From positions 1 to 64,000 of the forward strand of contig CAIVQB010000092.1 of assembly GCA_903907925.1 (NCBI GenBank): a DNA stretch of 64,000 bases, written 5' to 3'. This document shows, piece after piece, positions 1 through 7,480 of the stretch. Source of the DNA: an uncultured Verrucomicrobiota bacterium (GTDB lineage Bacteria; Verrucomicrobiota; Verrucomicrobiia; Limisphaerales; UBA9464). Under the pieces are notes generated by a model. That model was not told the origin of the DNA, did not search any database, and saw only the letters and a list, made by a program, of their open reading frames with translations. Numbering within the stretch: the first letter of the stretch is position 1; every line of letters starts with the position of its first letter. The translations under genes and the position numbers were made by a program.

Positions 1-109
1 CTCACTTCCCCCCTCATTCCGAGCCTCTCCGTACCATTCTTCAGAACCTTCTCCACCGGATCTCGAAATCATTCAGCCTTTTTGCTCCATTCCCAGAATG
101 CCGTGAGAC

Positions 110-433
110 ATGCGGGCTAACCCCCTACTGTGGTACTATATTCCTTCAATTGCTGTGAATGGCACCGGCGATGTTCTAATGGGGTTTTCGGGCTCAAACG
201 TAGACACATACCCTGCGGCATTCTTCTCGACGCTGCCTTTCAACAGTACTTCACCCTCAATCCCATTCGAATTTCGAGGCGCGTCGGATTCAAGTGTCGA
301 AGGAGGAAACTGGGGTGATTTCTCATCAACTGTAGTTGATCCTACGGACGGATTGTCCTTTTGGACATTTCAAGAGACATCTTCGCCCGACAATGAATTC
401 TGGACAAGAATTCAAAAAGTTCATTCGCCATGA
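110..433 (+). CDS. hypothetical protein, probably 3' part of a broken or longer gene
   Basis: A 107-residue ORF whose product (WYYIPSIAVNGTGDVLMGF, then VDPTDGLSFWTFQE) resembles the C-terminal part of secreted repeat proteins, but I cannot name the family. The same frame is closed upstream by TGA at 104-106. Frame 1, however, is open from base 1 to a TAA at 118-120, so the two frames meet here. This may be a frameshifted gene that began before the window. The stop overlaps the next gene's start as ATGA, which suggests translational coupling. Base composition is less GC-rich than the core genes. Confidence 0.4.
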   Translation: MRANPLLWYYIPSIAVNGTGDVLMGFSGSNVDTYPAAFFSTLPFNSTSPSIPFEFRGASDSSVEGGNWGDFSSTVVDPTDGLSFWTFQETSSPDNEFWTRIQKVHSP

Positions 434-969
434 ATAACAGATATGTAATCACTACCGTTGGTGTAGCCGTTGGATTGGTAATCGCTCACCAGACAAAGAC
501 CTTGGCGGACGGTTACTTCAAGCTGTCAAATAGTGAAACTCCAACCAGGTTGGACTCAACTACAGGTCCGCGTGCTGGTTCGAACGTGGTTTCAATGGCG
601 TTGGTGGGTTCTGTGGCGAGTACATTGATCCCGGTGGGAGATCCAATACATAATCTTCAGGGCGGTGGTATAATCTTGCCGGCACTCGTTGATGTGCCAT
701 TTGCCAACGATGGCGATTCCGTGTTCGTTGAGATGGCCGTCTGGGATGCGTCAAAGTGGGGTTTAAGATACGACAAAGTGCCGCCAGCGTTCGTTGGCTA
801 TTCTGACGTTGTGTCTGTTGCCCTGTCTGGCGCTCACTCAGATGCGTATTCCTCTCCATTGTTTACACGTGCTGCGATCGTGCCGCAGTCGGTACCTGAG
901 CCATCTGAGGTAGCCATGCTGGTCATGGGCCTTGGTGTGATCGGATGGCAGGCTTGGAGGCGGCGATAA
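430..969 (+). CDS. PEP-CTERM sorting domain-containing protein
   Basis: A 179-residue secreted protein. The N-terminus has a hydrophobic stretch (TTVGVAVGLVIAH) consistent with a signal peptide. The C-terminus has the full sorting signal: VPEPSE, a hydrophobic helix (VAMLVMGLGVIGWQAW) and a terminal RRR. In PEP-CTERM/exosortase systems this tail is anchored in the membrane and cleaved by an exosortase, often for export to exopolysaccharide or the cell surface. No exosortase is in the window. The middle part matches no family I recognise. The start overlaps the stop of the preceding ORF by ATGA. Confidence 0.8.
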   Translation: MNNRYVITTVGVAVGLVIAHQTKTLADGYFKLSNSETPTRLDSTTGPRAGSNVVSMALVGSVASTLIPVGDPIHNLQGGGIILPALVDVPFANDGDSVFVEMAVWDASKWGLRYDKVPPAFVGYSDVVSVALSGAHSDAYSSPLFTRAAIVPQSVPEPSEVAMLVMGLGVIGWQAWRRR

Positions 970-1041
970 ATGGGGTATGTACCTCGCAGCTAAAGAAAAG
1001 GATCAGTCTCCAGCCCAACAGGCCAAAGACCAATCCCCCTC

Positions 1042-1226
1042 TCACGCTGACAACGAGACAGTAGCCAACCCAAACGCCCGCGCCTTCACCCTGTAGTTCT
1101 CCCCAAACCACAGGGAGTTCAGTCGTTGCCCAGGATTCTGTCGGGTCTTCCTGTGGTCCAACCATTCAGTGACGCCGTTGAAGGCGGCCCAGAGGGTGCC
1201 ATTGACTCCAGACATGCGATTTCCTC
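1042..1226 (-). pseudogene. DUF932 family protein, C-terminal remnant
   Basis: Too short for the ORF track. The minus strand reads GVNGTLWAAFNGVTEWLDHR, RLNSLWFGENYRVKARAF and then a stop at 1044-1042. This is the pattern that ends DUF932 (plasmid/phage-like) proteins: a Trp-Ala-Ala-Tyr/Phe-Asn-x-Val-Thr-Glu helix followed by RLxSxWFG. Only about 60 codons remain. The open frame meets the IS66 terminus exactly at 1226/1227, so the gene was most likely cut by the insertion or by a later deletion. The track ORF 923-1165 on the same strand is in another frame and is a shadow. Confidence 0.65.
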
Positions 1227-1590
1227 GTAAGCGTCACCCCGAGGACCTACATGGAGCATAAATGTCGTAGCGTAATGCTATGACATTTACGCAGCGAGTT
1301 GACCGGCGAGTTGGTGGGATTTGAGCCAGTTGGCCGGGGTGATGTGGCCGATCTGGTGGTTGGTCATCGAAGGCAGGCGGGAGAGGACATCTCGGAGGTA
1401 GGCCATGGGATCGATCCCGCGCCGGCGACAGCTTTCGATCACCGAGTAGAGGATGGCTCCGCGTTGACCGGCACCGGCTTCTCCCACGAATAACCAGTTC
1501 TTTTTTCCGATGGCAGTCGGCCGGATGGCGTTCTCCACCAGGTTTTGATCGATCTCAATCCGACCGTCCTCAAGGTAGACCGTGCTGGCG
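1227..1590 (-). mobile_element. IS66 family element, 3' remnant
   Basis: Two signs mark an IS66 end. The left boundary reads GTAAGCGTCACCCC from 1227 inward, and GTAAGCG is the usual terminal-repeat start of IS66 elements. About 60 bp further in, the minus strand encodes the typical IS66 transposase C-terminus (YLEDGRIEIDQNLVENAIRPTA, GKKNWLFVGEAGAGQ, SCRRRGIDPMAYLRDVL). Only about the last 97 codons remain. The rest of TnpC, TnpA/TnpB and the other terminal repeat are absent, and the homology stops near 1585-1600 where a beta-propeller gene begins. The element cannot move by itself. Confidence 0.8.
1260..1288 (-). terminator. hairpin at the end of the IS66 transposase ORF
   Basis: AAATGTCGTAGC (1260-1271) pairs with GCTATGACATTT (1277-1288) around a 5-nt loop, giving 12 bp with one G-U. 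The hairpin overlaps the transposase stop codon. No U-tract follows on the minus strand, so it may be a structural element of the IS rather than a true intrinsic terminator. Confidence 0.4.
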
Positions 1591-2117
1591 GTGAGCATCG
1601 TATCCTGTCTCGGCTGCGCGATGACTTTCGTCAGTCCAGTCTGGGGATCATAGCGGCGCAATGCCGCCCAGCCAGACCCCGCGTAGGATGAAGTGATCAA
1701 TAGCGACCCGTCCGCGCAGAATGCCACCGTGTAAGTTCCACTTTCCCCAAACCCAACCGCGAAGAACACCGGTTTATCCGTGCCCGTCCGCAAATCCACC
1801 ACGTGAACCTGATTGCTGCCATTTACAGGCGCAGCCTGATCCGCGACTGCCAGCAGGTTTCCATCCGGTGATAAATCCATTCCGTATAGGCTGCCTCCCA
1901 GCGCGTAAGACGGAACAAAACTATTTGATGACAAGGAATACCGCAACACTTCTGCGCCGGAACTGATATAAAGGAGGTCGCGACCGGCATCATGCACCAT
2001 ATCCACCCGATTCGCCGCCGGTATGAACGACCCAACCGCTCCCCAGAGCGTCTGCATTGCCCCGATATGCAGCACCGCCAATATGATCCCCAATGCCACT
2101 CTTGGCTTCGTTTGCAT
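1287..2117 (-). pseudogene. chimeric ORF: truncated beta-propeller protein fused in frame to IS66 transposase tail
   Basis: One open frame of about 276 codons joins two unrelated parts. The first ~175 residues start with a signal peptide (RVALGIILAVLHIGAMQ, start taken at MQTKPR) and continue as YncE/lactonase-like propeller blades (YGMDLSPDGNLLAVADQ, YTVAFCADGSLLITSS). From about VYLEDGRIEIDQN the sequence is IS66 TnpC to the end. Propellers of this type normally have six or seven blades, and only about three are left. The fusion looks like the scar of a deletion that happened to keep the frame. A functional product is unlikely but not excluded. The track start (2135) adds six residues. Confidence 0.7.
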
Positions 2118-2157
2118 AAGTTCGCGATTTCTCAAAGATTATTTCGTTACTTCTTCA

Positions 2158-3372
2158 ATGGCAGTAACTCGCATCCTCCTTGGAGTTTTAAATAGCGGCG
2201 CGATCTTCTTCCCTCCAACGAGTGAAATCCAGCCCTATTTGACCAGTGGCCCGACCGGCGCCGGTTCGGCCCGGGGCGACGGACTGACGATCGGCAAACA
2301 GGTGGCGGACAAGGTAATCGAAGTCAGGAGTGCCGATGGCGTGACCACGACGGTTCCGTATGTTCCCGTTCCGCTTCCTGGACATTGGCGTCGGACGCCG
2401 CCGTTTTTTCGCCCGCCCGATTCTCCGCAATGCCCGTTCGTTACGCCGTTTGCAATGTTGGCAGGCAGTCAGTTTCGTCCACCGGGTCCGCCGGCTCTGA
2501 CCAGCGCCCGGTATGCGGCCGATGTCAACCAGGTCCAGCAGTTGGGCGCGACGAACAGCACCGTCCGCACCGCGGAACAGACGCAGATCGCCCGGTTCTG
2601 GTCCGACTTCAGCTACACCGCCACGCCACCGGGACATTGGAATTGGATCGCTTCGGTGATCGCCGAAAGCCGCGGTCTTTCACTGGTGGACACGGCGCGA
2701 CTCTTTGCATTGCTGAACATCACGATGGCCGATGCGGGGATCCTGTGTTGGGATGCGAAATACACTTACGACTTCTGGCGGCCGGTCACCGCGATTCGGG
2801 CGGCGGACACGGATGACAATCCGGATACTGATCCCGATCCCTATTGGAATTCGCTCCTGCCCGCACCGCCGTTCCAGGAATACACCTCCGGCCACAGCAC
2901 CTTCAGCAAGGCGGCGGCCGTCATTCTGGCCCGATTCTTTGGCACCGATGCGATTGCGTTCAGCATCAGCAGCGATGCGCTTCCGACGGTGACCCGATCC
3001 TTTGCCACTTTGTCGGCGGCGGCCGATGAATGTGGGATCAGCCGGATCTACGGCGGGATTCATTTCTACTCGTCCAACCGGGATGCCAAGACCGCGGGTT
3101 CGGCTCTTGCGGAGTATGTCCTCGGTAATTTTCTCCTGCCGGTTTCCAGTCTGCCGCAGTTGAACGCGGTCCGCGTGGTGGGTGGCGACCCGCAATGGCT
3201 GCTCCATGGCATCGCAGGACAACGCTACGTCGTGGAAGCCAGTCCGGATTTGGTGCAATGGTTGCCGGTGGGGACGAACGTGGCCGGGTTGAACGGCATA
3301 TCGATCGTCGATCCGTTGTCGGTTTCCGATGACCAAAGGTACTACCGCGCGGGACCGTTCTTGTTTCGGTAG
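2158..3372 (+). CDS. vanadium-dependent haloperoxidase / PAP2-like protein, N-terminally truncated
   Basis: The C-terminal catalytic domain of the vanadium haloperoxidase/PAP2 acid phosphatase superfamily is present with its phosphate/vanadate-binding signatures: WDAKYTYDFWRPVTAIR, EYTSGHSTFSKA and SRIYGGIHFYSSNRDA. After it comes a C-terminal module (GQRYVVEASPDLVQWLPVGTN ... YYRAGPF) that is frequent in secreted Verrucomicrobiota proteins. Family members normally carry a signal peptide and over 100 further N-terminal residues of helical bundle. Here homology starts only near GLTIGKQVADKVIE, and the first 40 residues look unrelated. The gene abuts the IS66-associated scar and is probably 5'-truncated. 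I prefer ATG 2158 to 2023, which would overlap the divergent ORF. Confidence 0.65.
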   Translation: MAVTRILLGVLNSGAIFFPPTSEIQPYLTSGPTGAGSARGDGLTIGKQVADKVIEVRSADGVTTTVPYVPVPLPGHWRRTPPFFRPPDSPQCPFVTPFAMLAGSQFRPPGPPALTSARYAADVNQVQQLGATNSTVRTAEQTQIARFWSDFSYTATPPGHWNWIASVIAESRGLSLVDTARLFALLNITMADAGILCWDAKYTYDFWRPVTAIRAADTDDNPDTDPDPYWNSLLPAPPFQEYTSGHSTFSKAAAVILARFFGTDAIAFSISSDALPTVTRSFATLSAAADECGISRIYGGIHFYSSNRDAKTAGSALAEYVLGNFLLPVSSLPQLNAVRVVGGDPQWLLHGIAGQRYVVEASPDLVQWLPVGTNVAGLNGISIVDPLSVSDDQRYYRAGPFLFR

Positions 3373-3419
3373 GTCCCGTCGGACTTGATCGAGGATCGGT
3401 TTGGGTCGAGGGTGGTCCG

Positions 3420-4334
3420 GTGACTCCGACCCGTCAGGGATCCTTTCGACTATTCCAAATCGCCGGCATCGAGGTGTTTCTCCACTTCTCGTGGTTCATT
3501 GTCGCGTACTACGGGATCAAGGTGCGGATGCCCGGCTACTCGTCGTTGGTTTGGCCCGTTGCCGAGTACGTCGCCCTGTTCGCCACCGTGCTGCTGCACG
3601 AATTCGGTCATGCATTGGCCTGCCGATCCGTGGGTGGGAAGGCTGAAGAAATCGTTCTCTGGCCGTTGGGCGGCGTGGCTTATGTGGCGGCACCGCCGCG
3701 GCCCGGTGCGCAATTGTGGAGTATCGCCGCCGGCCCGCTGGTGAACGCGGTGTTGTTGCCGTTTTTTTGGATTCTTTCCTCGGCTACGGCCTCCGCTGGT
3801 TGGGCGGATTCAAATCCCAACGCCCAGACGTTCCTGGTGGCGATGAAATATCTGAATGGCGGGTTACTCGCCTTCAATCTGCTGCCGGTCTATCCGCTGG
3901 ACGGCGGCCAAATCCTTCGCTCGCTCTTGTGGTTCGGACTGGGTCGGGCAAAGAGCCTGAAGGTCGCGAGCGTCGTCGGCTTCCTCGGGGTCGCCGGGTT
4001 GGGGTGTCTGGCGCTTTGGTCGACGGACGTGTGGCTGGGTTTGATGACCGCCTTTGTCGGCCTGAACTGTTGGCGCGGCTGGAAGGAGGCCCAATTGTTG
4101 TCGCGGATCGAACAATGGCCGCGTCGGGTGGGTTTCAAATGCCCCACGTGCAGCAAGGCGCCGCCGGTTGGGCCGTTCTGGCGCTGCGAAGCCTGCCGCG
4201 CTCCCTTCGACACCTTCGAATCGTTCGGCGGCTGTCCCGCCTGCGGAATGGCCCAAACGGCCACGCCCTGTCCGGATTGCGGTGCCATCGGACCCACGGC
4301 GAACTGGGTGTCCGCACCGCCCCGACAGGCTTGA
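3420..4334 (+). CDS. M50 family (site-2 protease-like) membrane metalloprotease with C-terminal zinc ribbons
   Basis: A 304-residue polytopic membrane protein with the intramembrane zinc protease signature HEFGHA (about residues 60-64) and the second metal motif NLLPVYPLDGG (about 153-163). These identify the S2P/SpoIVFB-like M50 family, which cleaves substrates within the membrane. After the last membrane helices comes an unusual tail with cysteine pairs (CPTC, CEAC, CPAC, CPDC) that should form two zinc-ribbon modules. The start is GTG at 3420. The substrate is unknown. The gene stands alone, in the same direction as ilvB. Confidence 0.85.
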   Translation: MTPTRQGSFRLFQIAGIEVFLHFSWFIVAYYGIKVRMPGYSSLVWPVAEYVALFATVLLHEFGHALACRSVGGKAEEIVLWPLGGVAYVAAPPRPGAQLWSIAAGPLVNAVLLPFFWILSSATASAGWADSNPNAQTFLVAMKYLNGGLLAFNLLPVYPLDGGQILRSLLWFGLGRAKSLKVASVVGFLGVAGLGCLALWSTDVWLGLMTAFVGLNCWRGWKEAQLLSRIEQWPRRVGFKCPTCSKAPPVGPFWRCEACRAPFDTFESFGGCPACGMAQTATPCPDCGAIGPTANWVSAPPRQA

Positions 4335-4385
4335 TTCGCCGGGGTGCACCGCCGAGAAACCCATCGTCGGCCTCGATTTGCAGAC

Positions 4386-4415
4386 TTGACCGGACCGGGT
4401 GGGTCTCCGTTTACT
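4386..4415 (+). promoter_or_regulatory. candidate sigma-70 promoter of the ilvB leader
   Basis: TTGACC (4386-4391) and TTTACT (4410-4415) are 18 bp apart. They would start transcription close to 4421-4423, directly before the leader-peptide ATG at 4424. The leader mRNA would then be leaderless or nearly so, which agrees with the absence of a Shine-Dalgarno site there. The -10 match is weak, so this is a suggestion only. Confidence 0.35.
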
Positions 4416-4423
4416 GTCCGGCA

Positions 4424-4498
4424 ATGCAACCGTGCACGAACCTTGTAGTAGTCCTTGTAGCGGGCGGCGACGCCGCTGCTGGGACGTGTCGTGCATAA
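4424..4498 (+). CDS. ilvB operon leader peptide (Leu/Val-rich attenuator peptide)
   Basis: A 24-codon ORF reading MQPCTNLVVVLVAGGDAAAGTCRA and ending in TAA. Six successive codons (CTT GTA GTA GTC CTT GTA, 4442-4459) encode Leu-Val-Val-Val-Leu-Val. It lies between a candidate promoter and an intrinsic terminator and ahead of ilvB, the arrangement of leader peptides such as E. coli IlvL/IvbL that sense charged branched-chain tRNAs. The regulatory codons GTA and CTT look uncommon in these GC-rich genes, which would make stalling more sensitive. The ORF is the tail of the track ORF 3716-4498; only this part has meaning. Confidence 0.75.
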   Translation: MQPCTNLVVVLVAGGDAAAGTCRA

Positions 4499-4546
4499 CT
4501 GCGCTTTCACTAAAACCCACGGCTGGCAACGGCCGTGGGTTTTTTG
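4463..4546 (+). promoter_or_regulatory. ilvB transcription attenuator: pause hairpin, antiterminator and terminator
   Basis: Three mutually exclusive pairings can be read. A pause/protector hairpin forms between GCGGC (4464-4468) and GCCGC (4472-4476). An antiterminator can form when GCCG (4472-4475) plus TGGG (4480-4483) pair with CCCACGGC (4516-4523), leaving a 4-nt bulge. The terminator is AAAACCCACGGC (4512-4523) pairing perfectly with GCCGTGGGTTTT (4532-4543), followed by T residues. A ribosome stalled at the Leu/Val codons would cover the 5' arm of the protector and free the antiterminator strand, giving read-through into ilvB when Val or Leu is short. The mechanism is inferred; the pairings are seen. 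Confidence 0.7.
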
Positions 4547-4594
4547 TCGCCAAATGACCGACGCCGTTCCGGCCCGAATTCCAGCAAAAGCACC

Positions 4595-6484
4595 ATGAGC
4601 ACTGCGACCACCCCCTCCAATCCATCCCACTCGTCCTCCACCGCCGCCGGCGGCAAGGAGGTCGGGCCCATGATGTTTGGCCGTGACATCTTTGTGGAAG
4701 CCCTCGAACGGGCCGGGGTCGAGGTGATCTTCGCCTATCCCGGCGGCGCCTCGATGGAAATCCATCAATCGCTGACCCGCTCCAAGATCCGCACCATCCT
4801 CCCGCGGCACGAACAGGGCGGCAGCTTCGCGGCGGAAGGTTATGCCCGCGCCACCGGCAAGGCCGGCGTCTGCATGGGTACCAGCGGACCGGGCGCGACC
4901 AACCTGGTCACCGCCATCGCCGATGCCTACATGGATTCCTGCCCGCTGGTCGCCATCTCCGGCCAGGTGACCCAGGCCATGATCGGCCGCGGTGCCTTCC
5001 AGGAAACCGACATGCTCGGCGTCACGATGCCGATCGTGAAGCACAGCTATCTCATCACCGACATCAAGGACATCCCCCGCGTGGTCGCCGAGGCGTTTTA
5101 CATTGCCGAATCCGGCCGGCCCGGTCCGGTGGTGATTGATTTCCCCAAGAACCTGCAACAGGCCAAGGCTCAGCCCGTCTGGCCGACCCTCGCCGAAATC
5201 AAAAAGGGTCTGCGCGGCTACAATCCCGACGTGTTCGCCGGTGACCTGGAATTGAACGAAATCATCGGCCTGATCGAGAAGGCCAAACGCCCGGTGCTGT
5301 ATTGCGGCGGTGGCATCATCACTTCTGGTGCGGCGGCGGAACTCAAGAAATTCGCCGAGGCGGCGCAAATCCCGGTGACCACCACGTTGATGGGCATCGG
5401 CGGTTTCCCGGAGACCAATCCGTTGTCGATGCGCTGGCTGGGCATGCACGGATCGGCCGTGGCCAACTGGGCGGTCAGCGGTGAATTCCAACAGCGCAAG
5501 GATCCCTCGGAACCGATGGTCAAGGTGCACGATGGGGCCGATCTGTTGCTCGCGTTCGGCGTGCGGTTCGATGACCGCGTGACCGGTGCCTTCAGCGAAT
5601 TCGCCAAGGGTGCCACCATCGTCCACATCGACATCGATGCCTCCGAGCACAACAAGAACAAGCGCGCCCATCTCGCCGTGCAGGGCGACATCAAGGACGC
5701 CCTGACCCGGCTCAACGCGCTCGTCACCCGTCACGGCGGCGTTCGCAAGAAGTTCGACGCCTGGCATGCCCGGATCGCGGAATGGAAGAAGAAGGCTTCG
5801 TTCCACTACGAGATCACCCCGGAGATCTCCAACAGTGATCACATGAAGGATCACATGAAGGGTCAGGAAGATCAGGTCATCCTGCCGCAGATGGTGATCG
5901 AGATGTTGTACGAGTTGACCGGCGGCGATGCCATTATCACCACCGGCGTCGGCCAGCACCAGATGTGGTCGGGCCAATGGTACAAGTATTCCGAACCGCG
6001 CACCTTCATCACCTCGGGCGGTCTGGGGTCGATGGGTTACGGCTATCCCGCGGCGCTCGGCGCCAAGGTGGCCCGCCCTGACAAACAGGTCGTGGACATC
6101 GACGGCGACGGTTCCTTCCTGATGAACATCCAGGAACTGGCGACCGCGCACGTCGAGAAGATCGCCGCCAAGGCCATCATCCTCAACAACCAGCACCTCG
6201 GCATGGTGGTGCAATGGGAGGACAGCTTCTACGCCGGCAACCGCGGCCACACCTACCTCGGCAATCCCGAGAACCGCTCGCAGATCTATCCGGACTACGT
6301 GCGCGTCTGCAACAGCTTCAATGTTCCCAGCGAACAGGTGATGTTCCGTCGCGACCTCAGGGCCGCGTTGCAGCGCATGCTGGATTCCGAGACCGCCTAC
6401 GTCCTCAACGTCGTGACTCCGTACGCCGAGCACGTGCTGCCCTTCATCCCGGCCGGTCGCACGGTGGCGGACATGAAATACTGA
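4595..6484 (+). CDS. ilvB: acetolactate synthase, large (catalytic) subunit
   Basis: The thiamine-diphosphate enzyme that condenses two pyruvates, or pyruvate and 2-oxobutyrate, in the first common step of Val/Leu/Ile synthesis. The ~629 residues carry the whole family pattern: AYPGGASMEIH, RHEQGGSFAAEGYAR with the ThDP-activating Glu, GTSGPGATN, and the GDGSFLMN ... ILNNQHLG Mg/ThDP motif near residues 500-530. The start is taken at ATG 4595, after the attenuator; the track's GTG 4535 lies inside the terminator stem. A 20-residue Ser/Thr/Gly-rich tail precedes the conserved core. The regulatory subunit ilvN is not adjacent and is not seen in the window. Confidence 0.95.
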   Translation: MSTATTPSNPSHSSSTAAGGKEVGPMMFGRDIFVEALERAGVEVIFAYPGGASMEIHQSLTRSKIRTILPRHEQGGSFAAEGYARATGKAGVCMGTSGPGATNLVTAIADAYMDSCPLVAISGQVTQAMIGRGAFQETDMLGVTMPIVKHSYLITDIKDIPRVVAEAFYIAESGRPGPVVIDFPKNLQQAKAQPVWPTLAEIKKGLRGYNPDVFAGDLELNEIIGLIEKAKRPVLYCGGGIITSGAAAELKKFAEAAQIPVTTTLMGIGGFPETNPLSMRWLGMHGSAVANWAVSGEFQQRKDPSEPMVKVHDGADLLLAFGVRFDDRVTGAFSEFAKGATIVHIDIDASEHNKNKRAHLAVQGDIKDALTRLNALVTRHGGVRKKFDAWHARIAEWKKKASFHYEITPEISNSDHMKDHMKGQEDQVILPQMVIEMLYELTGGDAIITTGVGQHQMWSGQWYKYSEPRTFITSGGLGSMGYGYPAALGAKVARPDKQVVDIDGDGSFLMNIQELATAHVEKIAAKAIILNNQHLGMVVQWEDSFYAGNRGHTYLGNPENRSQIYPDYVRVCNSFNVPSEQVMFRRDLRAALQRMLDSETAYVLNVVTPYAEHVLPFIPAGRTVADMKY

Positions 6485-6527
6485 CGGACCTTGGTTCGGG
6501 ATTGCGGTCCGCGAACGGGAGCGCTGT

Positions 6528-7451
6528 TCAGCGGAACTGCGGGTGATTCATTAACGCCTGCCGGCTGGCCTCGGACAACGGGGCCTGCCGGTAGACGGCT
6601 TCCTCCAACGGTTCGGCACTGGTCGAACGCAACGCCCGGCCCAGCCAGGTGGCGTCGAGCGGGCGTCTCAGCAACTCCAGGCTGCTCGCGGCGACGGTTG
6701 TTTCCTCTTTTTCGCCGGTGGCTGAACCCGCTCCGACAAACCATCCGGCCCGGAGCAGGCTGACCCGGAACAAGGTCGCCCTCGAATAGGTGGCCAAGGA
6801 GCACGGACGCAGCGGATCCACCCGGTCCCGCATCGAGCGGAACAGCGGCAGCGTCCACATGGCGGCGTTGCGGGCGGGTGAAAACGCGTCGAACAAAATC
6901 GCCTCGGGGCAGGGCAGGGCGGCGGCATCGCTCGATGCCAGTCGGGTCGGAAAATCACCACCGTGGAATTCCCAACGCACCGTTCCCGATCCGTGCGCGA
7001 ATTCGACAGTGCCCGATTTCAGCAGGCCGGCGACGTGATCCTCGTAGCCGCCGAAATACCCGAGCGGTTCGGCATGACGGAGGGCGAACTCCAGCGGGAT
7101 CGGCGTGTGATCAAAGCTCACCATCCGCACCGAATGTCCGGGGATTTCGCGCAACGCGCGCAGGGCGGTCAGGGTGTTCGCCGCTGCGCCGAGTCCGACA
7201 TCCCAGATGACGAACGTCTTGCCAGCGGATTCCGCGACCCGTTGCGGCAATTCGAGTTGCTGGACATACAACGATTCCGCCTCGGCAACCGGGCCGATAA
7301 CGGGATGAAAGGTTTCGCCCTCGGCATTGGAACGGACGCTCCAGGCACCGTTTTGGAGTTGGACCAGTTGGTAATCGGAAGAATCGATGGACACGACAGG
7401 GGCGCTGATCGTAGCGCCACACCGCCGGGGATGTCGCGAAGGATTCGACAT
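6528..7451 (-). CDS. MnmC/MnmD-like SAM-dependent methyltransferase (DUF752)
   Basis: About 307 residues matching the methyltransferase half of the tRNA-modifying enzyme MnmC, which completes 5-methylaminomethyl-uridine at the wobble position. Seen are the SAM-binding segment FVIWDVGLGAAANTLTALRA and the catalytic-region motif AILFDAFSPARNAAMWT, which corresponds to LDGFAPAKNPDMW of MnmC. There is no FAD-oxidase domain, so this is a stand-alone MnmD-type protein. I take the start at ATG 7451. The longer track start would overlap the divergent gene at 7481. Substrate assignment to tRNA is by family only. Confidence 0.75.
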   Translation of the reverse strand: MSNPSRHPRRCGATISAPVVSIDSSDYQLVQLQNGAWSVRSNAEGETFHPVIGPVAEAESLYVQQLELPQRVAESAGKTFVIWDVGLGAAANTLTALRALREIPGHSVRMVSFDHTPIPLEFALRHAEPLGYFGGYEDHVAGLLKSGTVEFAHGSGTVRWEFHGGDFPTRLASSDAAALPCPEAILFDAFSPARNAAMWTLPLFRSMRDRVDPLRPCSLATYSRATLFRVSLLRAGWFVGAGSATGEKEETTVAASSLELLRRPLDATWLGRALRSTSAEPLEEAVYRQAPLSEASRQALMNHPQFR

Positions 7452-7480
7452 CGCTTGAAGTTTGGCCCTAGCGTCGTCGC

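Noticed and set aside
923-1165. 80-residue minus-strand ORF at the IS66 border
   Set aside because: Wrong frame relative to the DUF932 remnant, and it runs into the PEP-CTERM gene.
3890-6433. 847-residue minus-strand ORF over ilvB
   Set aside because: Antisense shadow of the M50 and ilvB genes caused by high GC; the product is His/Asp/Gly-rich with no domain, while ilvB on the plus strand is unmistakable.
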